Origin: CAZVLE01 sp964627855
GTDB taxonomy: Bacteria; Bacillota; Dethiobacteria; DTU022
DNA: 11,025 nt
Assembly: GCA_964627855.1 (NCBI GenBank)
Contig: CAZVLE010000107.1
Location: 1-11,025 of the forward strand
Reading direction: 5' to 3'
The position numbers and the translations under genes are program-made. Positions 5,674 through 11,025 of this stretch are shown here, piece by piece (the stretch's first letter is position 1; each line of letters starts with the position of its first letter). The notes beneath the pieces are model-generated. The model did no database searches and had not been told where the DNA came from. It worked only from the letters and a program-made list of their open reading frames with translations.

Positions 5674-6441
5674 TTGAGCACACCCTTTTTTGAAGTAGAA
5701 AATATAACCAAACGCTTTGGCGGATTAACAGCAATCGACAATGTCAGTTTCCAGGTGGCCCGCGATGAAATGATCGGCCTAATCGGGCCTAACGGCGCCG
5801 GCAAAACTACTTTAGTCCGCCTGATCATGAGCATCCTGAGACCTGACAGCGGCTCGATTCGCTTAAGGGGTAAAGATATTACCCGCATGAAAACCTGGGA
5901 TATTGTCGAAGAAGGTATCGCCGGTACATTTCAGAATACCCGCCCTTTTCGCCGCCTGCCGATTGTCGCCAATGTTATGGTTCCCTGCCTTGGCCCACGC
6001 ACCTCGCGTCGCGGGGAATGGGTAAAGAGGGTTGAAGCAAGAGCAATGGATGCACTGGAATTTGCCGGGATCTCAGATTTGGCGATGGAACCGGCCTCCC
6101 GCCTCTCGCAGGGCGACCTGAAGCGTCTGGAAGTAGCCCGGGCCATCGCCACGGAACCGGAACTGCTTATTCTAGATGAACCGTTCGGCGGGTTAACCCC
6201 TACCGAAACAGAGCTAATGGCCAAGTCCGTGCGCCGCCTGCATAAAGGTGGACGTTTCGGACGCCTGCACAGTGAAGGTGCAGCGATGATCATCATCGAG
6301 CACAAATTGCATGAGCTGATGAAGATCGTTGATCGGGTAGTGGTAATGCATTTCGGCAAGGTAATCGCCGTCGGCACCCCGGACGAGATCATCAAGGACG
6401 AAGCAGTAATCGAAGCATACATTGGCAAGGAGGTGGTCTAG
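5674..6441 (+). CDS. livG: LivG-type ABC transporter ATP-binding protein, 255 aa
   Basis: One of two cytoplasmic ATPases driving a HAAT-family (branched-chain amino acid type) importer. Walker A GPNGAGKTT (38-46), Q-loop Q87 in TFQNTRPF, Walker B LLILDE (164-169) and switch H210 in IIIEH are present. The signature is LSQGD (144-148) instead of LSGGQ or the LSYGQ common in LivG; the key S145 and G147 are kept, so ATPase function is likely. A short basic Gly-rich insertion (HKGGRFGRLHSEG, about 190-202) precedes the last core strand. The TTG start at 5674 is set by AGGAGGT (5661-5667), which is written into the last codons of the ligase. It is joined directly to livF downstream. Family assignment is secure; the transported substrate is not known. 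Confidence 0.93.
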   Translation: MSTPFFEVENITKRFGGLTAIDNVSFQVARDEMIGLIGPNGAGKTTLVRLIMSILRPDSGSIRLRGKDITRMKTWDIVEEGIAGTFQNTRPFRRLPIVANVMVPCLGPRTSRRGEWVKRVEARAMDALEFAGISDLAMEPASRLSQGDLKRLEVARAIATEPELLILDEPFGGLTPTETELMAKSVRRLHKGGRFGRLHSEGAAMIIIEHKLHELMKIVDRVVVMHFGKVIAVGTPDEIIKDEAVIEAYIGKEVV

Positions 6442-7191
6442 TTGATGCTCGAAGTCAAAAATCTGACTGTCGCCTACGATACGGCGATGATCCTAAACAA
6501 TGTTAGCATCTCCGTAGACCAAGGTGAGTTGGTCAGCCTTGTTGGCCCTAATGGAGCCGGTAAATCGACCTTTATCCGGACCATAACCGGCTTGGTGCGC
6601 TGGGAGCGGGAGACTTTAAAGGGAACTCGTTATGGTGACATTACGATAGAAGGTTCAGTCACCTTTAATGGTGAAGAGCTAATCAGTTTACCCGCTCACG
6701 AGATTGTGATGCGGGGGTTGATTCACTGTCCGGAACGCAGGCGACCGTTTACGGAGATGAGCGTCTATGAAAACTTGGTTGCCGGGGCTTATCTTGTAAA
6801 AAATAAGAAAGATTTTCACGATAATTTAGAAGCGGTGTATCATATTTTCCCCGTCTTAAAAGATCGTGCTAAACAGATTTCAGGCACCCTATCCGGAGGT
6901 GAGCAGCAGATGCTGGCCATCGGTCGTTCGCTGATGGTCAAACCGCTTCTGCTCTGTATTGATGAACCGTCGACCGGCCTGGCTCCGCAGGTTAAACAGT
7001 TGGTGTTTGACAAGATTAAGGAGATCCAGGCTTCCGGGATGACTATTCTTTTGGTTGAGCAAGATGTCAGCATGACCTTTGCTATGGCCGACCGTAATTA
7101 TATTTTGTCGCATGGCAAGATCGTGACCCAGGGCACCAGCGAGGAATTGCTGAAGGACGAAACTGTGAGGCAGTCGTATTTAGGATTGTAG
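6442..7191 (+). CDS. livF: LivF-type ABC transporter ATP-binding protein, 249 aa
   Basis: Second ATPase of the importer, expected to pair with LivG under the LivH/LivM permeases. Walker A GPNGAGKST (35-43), signature LSGGE (150-154), Walker B LLLCIDEP (169-176), and VEQD at 205-208, where LivF proteins typically carry Gln in place of the switch His. The segment HCPERRRPFTEMSVYENL matches the LivF PEGR...F..(L/M)(T/S)V.ENL region. A polar insertion (about 54-70) lies between Walker A and that region. TTG at 6442 is 8 nt after AAGGAGG (6427-6433) and directly follows the livG stop with no gap; the ATG at 6445 is an alternative start. It is the last gene of the rightward operon, followed by a strong terminator. 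Confidence 0.94.
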   Translation: MMLEVKNLTVAYDTAMILNNVSISVDQGELVSLVGPNGAGKSTFIRTITGLVRWERETLKGTRYGDITIEGSVTFNGEELISLPAHEIVMRGLIHCPERRRPFTEMSVYENLVAGAYLVKNKKDFHDNLEAVYHIFPVLKDRAKQISGTLSGGEQQMLAIGRSLMVKPLLLCIDEPSTGLAPQVKQLVFDKIKEIQASGMTILLVEQDVSMTFAMADRNYILSHGKIVTQGTSEELLKDETVRQSYLGL

Positions 7192-7234
7192 CTTATTGCT
7201 TCAACTTCATAACATAACTGCTGATCAAAAATCA

Positions 7235-7266
7235 AGGGAGCGTCTGAGGACGCTCCCTTTTTCTCC
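7235..7266. terminator. Bidirectional intrinsic terminator between the convergent operons
   Basis: AGGGAGCGTC (7235-7244), loop TGAG, GACGCTCCCT (7249-7258), then TTTTTCTCC on the plus strand. On the minus strand the same stem is followed by TTGATTTTTGATC. It can end livF transcription rightward and livM transcription leftward. Confidence 0.88.
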
Positions 7267-7345
7267 TTGAGTGAGAGGTTGGAAAAAGCATGAGCTATTT
7301 TCACCCCCACCCCACCCCTCCCCACTCAAGGGGGAGGGAGTTTTT
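7265..7345. repeat. Nested inverted repeats with C-rich/G-rich core
   Basis: CCTTGAGTG (7265-7273) and CACTCAAGG (7323-7331) are perfect 9-bp arms about 50 nt apart. Overlapping this, CCCTCCCC (7316-7323) pairs with GGGGAGGG (7331-7338) across a 7-nt loop, followed by TTTTT (7341-7345) on the plus strand, a second terminator-like structure. The C-rich sequence resembles the CCCCTCACCC...GGGGGAGGG intergenic repeats found in many bacterial genomes, a resemblance from memory only. Confidence 0.5.
7304..7323 (-). other. G-quadruplex motif in the livM 3' region
   Basis: The minus strand reads GGGG-A-GGGG-T-GGGG-T-GGGGG, four G-runs of at least four separated by single-base loops. By the standard pattern this is a very stable quadruplex former, in DNA or in the 3' end of the livM transcript. 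The first G-run overlaps the arm of a competing hairpin. Confidence 0.75.
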
Positions 7346-7382
7346 GTCTCTTTTCAGAATATCAGTGAGAGAGAGGAAATTG

Positions 7383-8411
7383 TTAGCGCATATCAGAGTA
7401 ACAAACGCGGCATTCTTTGCGGGTAAAGGCGTTACGCACCTTACAGCGCGGACATTCTCGTTCCAGCTTATCCCGGAAAAAGGTTGTGATCCCCTGTGGC
7501 ATTAAACGCAGGACCAACAGCACAATCAAGGCAAAGATCAGCATCCGGTATTCAGCTGCCGCCCTTAGAAATTCAAGGGCTGGATAAAGAATAAATACCC
7601 CGGCAACCGCCCCGTAAATAGTGACAATTCCACCGAAGATGCTCCAAATAATGGCCTGAAAAGACATCAACACCGCCAGCATTGAAGGGCCGGCAATCCT
7701 TAAGAAATGGGTGTATAGCCCTCCTGCAATCCCGGCAAAAAAACCACTCAGGCAAAAGGCAAGAAGTTTATATTTAGTGGTGTTAATCCCTGAAGCTCGC
7801 ACTGCAATTTCATCCTCACGGATGGCGTGAAAAATAATGCCGATTTTTGAATCGGTTATCTTCCACATGATAAAGCAGAGCACTAGCATCACGATCACTG
7901 CAATGTAATATTCATGCAAGCGAACAGAAGCAAGGCGGGTAATGCCGGAAATCCCAAGTTCTCCGCCGAAGAATTTTGGAAATACAAAAATAATGCCCAT
8001 CAGCATAATCGGAAAAGCAAGAGTAGCCAAGCCTAAGTACGGCCCTTTCAGACGCAGGCAGGGGATGCCAACTAGCAGGCCGACCAAGACTGCGGCAATC
8101 CCGCCCAGCGGAATGGTGATCAGTGGCGATAATCCCAGGCGCAAGTTCAGCAGCGCCGTGGTGTAGGCAGCAACGCCAAAGAAAAGCGCATGACCGAAAC
8201 TGACCTGCCCAACGAAACCTGACAGTAAATCCCAGCTGGCGGCGTAAATTGAAAAAATGGCGGCGATAGCAAGAATCCTCAAAATATACATATCATTAGT
8301 AATAAGAGGCATGAGTAAAAGCATCAGAACAAAGAGGACGGCGATTACCCTGGTCGGGAGAACCAGTACTTCATTACGGACATAGCGGAAAGCCATTCTG
8401 ATTGCAGCCAT
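7383..8411 (-). CDS. livM: LivM-type ABC transporter permease with a C-terminal zinc-ribbon-like tail, 342 aa
   Basis: Inner-membrane permease of the importer. Multiple hydrophobic segments run from residue about 18 to 310, with the family hallmarks WDLLSGFVGQVSFGHALFFG and CLRLKGPYLGLATLAF, and a cytoplasmic loop with IREDEIAVRASGINTTKYKL that contacts the ATPases. Odd: after the last membrane segment (LIVLLVLRLMPQGI) the protein ends with a four-cysteine module, CPRC at 320-323 and CRVC at 334-337, spaced like a rubredoxin/zinc-ribbon knuckle pair. This is not a standard LivM part; it may bind a metal on the cytoplasmic side. The ATG at 8411 lies 4 nt after the livH stop, with GGGGAG upstream inside livH, so the two are translationally linked. 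Transcription ends toward the 7235-7266 terminator. Confidence 0.93.
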   Translation of the reverse strand: MAAIRMAFRYVRNEVLVLPTRVIAVLFVLMLLLMPLITNDMYILRILAIAAIFSIYAASWDLLSGFVGQVSFGHALFFGVAAYTTALLNLRLGLSPLITIPLGGIAAVLVGLLVGIPCLRLKGPYLGLATLAFPIMLMGIIFVFPKFFGGELGISGITRLASVRLHEYYIAVIVMLVLCFIMWKITDSKIGIIFHAIREDEIAVRASGINTTKYKLLAFCLSGFFAGIAGGLYTHFLRIAGPSMLAVLMSFQAIIWSIFGGIVTIYGAVAGVFILYPALEFLRAAAEYRMLIFALIVLLVLRLMPQGITTFFRDKLERECPRCKVRNAFTRKECRVCYSDMR

Positions 8412-8415
8412 TGGT

Positions 8416-9285
8416 CTATCGCTCCCCTTCCATGTAAACTCCGAAGAGACCTTCGGGGCGAATAATTAAAATAATTAACATAATAGTAAGGGCGATCGCC
8501 ACTTTGAGAAATGCACCACCTGGCATCAGAAATACCACGGTAACCTCAATAAAGGCCAGGATCATTGCGCCAATGAAGCTGCCCTTGATACTGCCCAGAC
8601 CGCCAAGGATAACTATAGCAAGCACCAGGACAAGCGGGTTAAGCCACATATGCGGTTCAAGCGTATAGAGTGGTGCCACCATCACGCCGGCAACTGCAGC
8701 CAGGCCAACCGATATGGCCATGGTTGCCGCGGCAATCCTGGCCACATTCATCCCCATCAGATTAGCTACTTCGCGATCCTGGGCCGAGGCCCGGATAGCT
8801 GTTCCAAGACGGGTCTTCATCAGCACCAGCCAAACTGCGACCAGTGAGATACTAACCACGCCGAGAGTCAGCAGATACTGGTAAGATATTCTAATACCCA
8901 TCGGACTGATGTAGCCGGAAACAATCGTTGAAACCCCACGGTAATGGCCACCGAAAAGTATTATAATAAGTTCCTGGAAAACAAGAGCAACGGCAACCGT
9001 GATAATTAAAACTGCCGTTTCATGTTCGCGAATCGGTTCCATGAAAACATAATACACAAATACGCCAATCAAAATTACAACAACTATTGAAAGTGGAATC
9101 GAAATCAGGGGGTGAAAAGATAACGTTGTGCCGAAGTAAAAGACCGCGTAGGCAGCCAGCATGAAAAACGCCGTATGGGCCAGGTTAATAATCCTGGCTG
9201 CACCGAAGATCAGGGAAAAACCGACCGCCAGCATAGCATAGACGGCGGCGTTCATGAGGCCGTAAACTAGAATGTCACTGAGCAT
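8416..9285 (-). CDS. livH: LivH-type ABC transporter permease, 289 aa
   Basis: Inner-membrane permease that pairs with LivM to form the channel. The protein is almost entirely hydrophobic, consistent with about eight membrane segments, and starts with the family pattern LVYGLMNAAVYAMLAVGFSLIFGAARIINLAHTA (shown across residues 7-40, joined here from overlapping parts). Other family marks are MGMNVARIAA in the cytoplasmic loop, LVLAIVILGGLGSIKGSFIGA near residues 230-250 and the C-terminal RPEGLFG. The length is typical. The ATG at 9285 has GAGAGGAA about 7 nt upstream. It lies 183 nt downstream of livK, with a strong hairpin in the gap, and 4 nt upstream of livM. Confidence 0.94.
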   Translation of the reverse strand: MLSDILVYGLMNAAVYAMLAVGFSLIFGAARIINLAHTAFFMLAAYAVFYFGTTLSFHPLISIPLSIVVVILIGVFVYYVFMEPIREHETAVLIITVAVALVFQELIIILFGGHYRGVSTIVSGYISPMGIRISYQYLLTLGVVSISLVAVWLVLMKTRLGTAIRASAQDREVANLMGMNVARIAAATMAISVGLAAVAGVMVAPLYTLEPHMWLNPLVLVLAIVILGGLGSIKGSFIGAMILAFIEVTVVFLMPGGAFLKVAIALTIMLIILIIRPEGLFGVYMEGER

Positions 9286-9403
9286 GGCAAATTCCTCTCA
9301 TATGTTTCGAAGATGGATGGCTCGACTGTCAGGGCACATAATACTGCACACCTAATTCTAATCTATTTTTAGAAGATTTTCTACCAGCCAAGTTTATCAA
9401 CCG

Positions 9404-9430
9404 GAGGAGCCCCTGTTAGAGGGGCTCCTC
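9404..9430. promoter_or_regulatory. Strong intercistronic hairpin between livK and livH
   Basis: GAGGAGCCCCT (9404-9414) and AGGGGCTCCTC (9420-9430) form a perfect 11-bp GC-rich stem with a 5-nt loop. On the minus strand it is followed by CGGTTGATAAAC, not a U-tract, so it is not a standard intrinsic terminator. It lies about 39 nt after the livK stop. In many binding-protein transporters such hairpins protect the upstream mRNA or attenuate read-through, giving more binding protein than permease. Confidence 0.65.
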
Positions 9431-9468
9431 TTATAGCTACCTATTCTCTTTAAATTTTAGCTATTGTC

Positions 9469-10836
9469 TTACTCTCTCCACTGCTCTAATACATGAGGTG
9501 GAATCTGATACGGTAGCATTCCTTCATAGCCAACAACCAGATCCGGGTTATTTGGATCAGGCTTCCAATCAATAGGCCAAGTACCGAGAAGTTCGCCGCC
9601 CTGCCACTGGATCCCAACCGCAGTAATGTACCCAGGAGCCCAGACGACATCATGCATCTCATCAAAAACAAATCGTCCAGCAGCGCTGATGTGGTCTGTT
9701 TTCTCTAGCTCGACGACAACAGAATCGGTATCCATGGTGCCTGCTCTTTCAATGGCTTCTTTCATAATGTATATAGCCGTATAAGAATCTGCATTGTACA
9801 TAGGCAGCTCACCATATTTTTGACTAAACTTCTCTATAAATGGGATCGTATACTCGTTAATTGCCGCATTTTGGGCAATCATGCTAAGAGTATAATCATA
9901 ATCGCCAAAGCCGTCAGTTGCCGCATAGTATCCTGACTTTTGGGCTTCAACGTTGATACCTACCGGGCAGGCCGGTATCTGCAGTTCACCCCATTGTTTC
10001 CCAAATGAAATACCAACTGGCCCGGACATAATTGTATAGATTATATGTGCACCGGAGCTTTCAATACCGCGCAGCTCGGTCGTTACATCAGCTGCTGTTT
10101 GAGAAGGGCGAAATGTACCGACAAACTCCATGCCAAGCGTCGGGATAATCTGCGGGGCCATCTGCACTAACGCCTCATTCCATTCCAGCGCCTCGGCAAG
10201 AATAGCTACTTTAGGTGTTTCAATACCCAGTTCTTCGCGAACTGCATCCGCTACCTGCCTTAACATTTGAATTGTAACCATAACCAGGTCGGTAGATTTG
10301 ATCGGTGTTACCCTAAATATATATTTCCAGGTATCATAATCTTCATCTATGCGCCCTTGTGTTAATTCATCTGTGGCAGCTCCGACAATCAAAAATATTT
10401 TCTGGTAATCAACTACTGCAAGTTCTGAATAAGCCATAACTCCTTCAGTCCGGAAACCACCAATTAGCACGTCCGGATCTTCAGAAACTATTACGTTCTC
10501 AACCGCTGAAACAGCTCCGAGTGGGTCCAATACTTCATCGGTATCGACCTGAATCAGTTTGATCCCATAGACTTCATCGCCTACCGCTACGCCTCCGGCT
10601 GCATTAATCTCTTCAGCAGCCATTTGGGCACCACGCCACATTTGTTCACCCTGAATGAGTGCCATCGGGCCGGTGATAGCGATCTTTATTTCACCATCAA
10701 ATTCCATTGCCGGGGTTTCATCTTCCGGTGGTGTCACAACATCATCATCCGGCGCTGCAGGCGTACAACCGGCCATGGCTGATACAAACAAAAACATGAT
10801 CAACAGAGCGGTAAAAAGATACAGTTTGTTTTTCAA
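9469..10836 (-). CDS. livK: LivK-type substrate-binding lipoprotein of the ABC importer, 455 aa
   Basis: Extracytoplasmic ligand-binding receptor (Peripla_BP_6 type) that delivers substrate to LivHM. Residues 1-24 form a lipoprotein signal: basic start MKNK, hydrophobic core LYLFTALLIMFLFVSA, and lipobox MAGC with C24 as the lipidated residue. An acidic Pro-rich linker (PAAPDDDVVTPPEDETPA) precedes the domain, which opens with IKIAITGPMALIQGEQMWRG and AAEEINAAGGV, typical of this family. Later family-like parts include GAVSAVENVIVSEDPDVLIGG and YNADSYTAIYIMKEAIERAG. The start is TTG at 10836, 9 nt after GGAGG. At 455 aa it is somewhat longer than the 370-400 aa usual for LivK/LivJ, and the C-terminal WPIDWKPDPNNPDL region is unusual. 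The ligand cannot be read from sequence; it could be an amino acid, an aromatic acid or another carboxylate. Confidence 0.92.
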   Translation of the reverse strand: MKNKLYLFTALLIMFLFVSAMAGCTPAAPDDDVVTPPEDETPAMEFDGEIKIAITGPMALIQGEQMWRGAQMAAEEINAAGGVAVGDEVYGIKLIQVDTDEVLDPLGAVSAVENVIVSEDPDVLIGGFRTEGVMAYSELAVVDYQKIFLIVGAATDELTQGRIDEDYDTWKYIFRVTPIKSTDLVMVTIQMLRQVADAVREELGIETPKVAILAEALEWNEALVQMAPQIIPTLGMEFVGTFRPSQTAADVTTELRGIESSGAHIIYTIMSGPVGISFGKQWGELQIPACPVGINVEAQKSGYYAATDGFGDYDYTLSMIAQNAAINEYTIPFIEKFSQKYGELPMYNADSYTAIYIMKEAIERAGTMDTDSVVVELEKTDHISAAGRFVFDEMHDVVWAPGYITAVGIQWQGGELLGTWPIDWKPDPNNPDLVVGYEGMLPYQIPPHVLEQWRE

Positions 10837-10913
10837 TCAACTTACCTCCTCTTTTTTGTTAAAACCGTTCGTGTTGCTTTGTTTTTTGCGGTAATAGTAG
10901 TGAGGCATTCCCC

Positions 10914-10931
10914 CTATCGAGGTCTAGATAG
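10914..10931. promoter_or_regulatory. Small dyad in the livK leader, possible operator
   Basis: CTATC (10914-10918) and GATAG (10927-10931) flank 8 nt in the untranslated leader, about 14 to 31 nt downstream of the predicted livK transcription start. A repressor bound here could block livK expression; the arms are short, so chance is possible. Confidence 0.25.
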
Positions 10932-10950
10932 AGTTTTCATTATAGCCAGA

Positions 10951-10979
10951 ATTATAACACAACAGTAAAAGCTTGACAA
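10951..10979 (-). promoter_or_regulatory. Promoter of the livK-livH-livM operon
   Basis: On the minus strand: -35 TTGTCA (10979-10974), 17-nt spacer, -10 TATAAT (10956-10951). The start would be near 10944, giving a leader of about 108 nt. A second TATAAT (10944-10939) lies just downstream but has no matching -35 box. Confidence 0.8.
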
Positions 10980-11025
10980 CATTCAAATTCTTCTTTTTCG
11001 ATTTAAAATTACGTAATAATTGAGC

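Noticed and set aside
5931..6428. Leftward 165-codon frame opposite livG
   Set aside because: Ser/Arg-rich antisense shadow of a complete ABC ATPase gene.
10973..11005. Rightward promoter starting with TTGACA at 10973
   Set aside because: The -35 is perfect but the nearest AT-rich -10-like sequence is about 24 nt away and no gene follows in the window.

Overview
The window joins two different kinds of DNA. Positions 1 to about 3,650 are AT-rich accessory DNA that looks like the right-hand end of an integrated mobile element. Positions from about 3,656 to the end are more balanced in composition and look like chromosome. Strong AGGAGG-type ribosome binding sites, frequent TTG and GTG starts, consensus sigma-A type promoters and a lipoprotein-type binding protein point to a Gram-positive Firmicute. 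A liv-type ABC transporter next to an acyl-CoA ligase would suit an anaerobic clostridial or Peptococcaceae-like organism, but that placement is inference.

Mobile-element part. A leftward cluster holds a 53-aa protein (908-747), a 68-aa four-cysteine protein (640-434), and a larger gene cut by the window edge (380-1). A GC-rich 117-nt extended hairpin (662-778) lies between the first two, and its arm supplies the last codons of the 53-aa gene. A perfect 9-bp hairpin lies between the second and third. Divergent from this cluster, an XRE-family repressor (1264-2010) overlaps by ATGA with a large serine recombinase (2007-3677). This is the usual control-plus-integration layout of an integrative element or prophage.

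Junction. The recombinase gene runs antisense into the 3' end of an intact tRNA-Leu(GAG) gene. The tRNA has its own promoter (3762-3790), encoded CCA and intrinsic terminator (3611-3645), and that terminator also lies inside the recombinase reading frame. The last roughly 20 residues of the recombinase are therefore written by DNA that also serves the tRNA unit. The other end of the element would lie to the left of this window.

Chromosomal part. A rightward operon with a clear promoter (3876-3904) encodes a FadD-type acyl-CoA ligase, LivG and LivF (3959-7191). A leftward operon with its own promoter (10951-10979) encodes the lipoprotein LivK and the permeases LivH and LivM (10836-7383). The two operons converge on a shared bidirectional terminator near 7235-7262. 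Together they provide one complete branched-chain-amino-acid/carboxylate (HAAT) type ABC importer, split over two convergent transcripts, plus an enzyme that could activate an imported carboxylate to its CoA thioester. The intergenic space between them carries a minus-strand G-quadruplex motif. LivM ends in an unusual four-cysteine zinc-ribbon-like tail.
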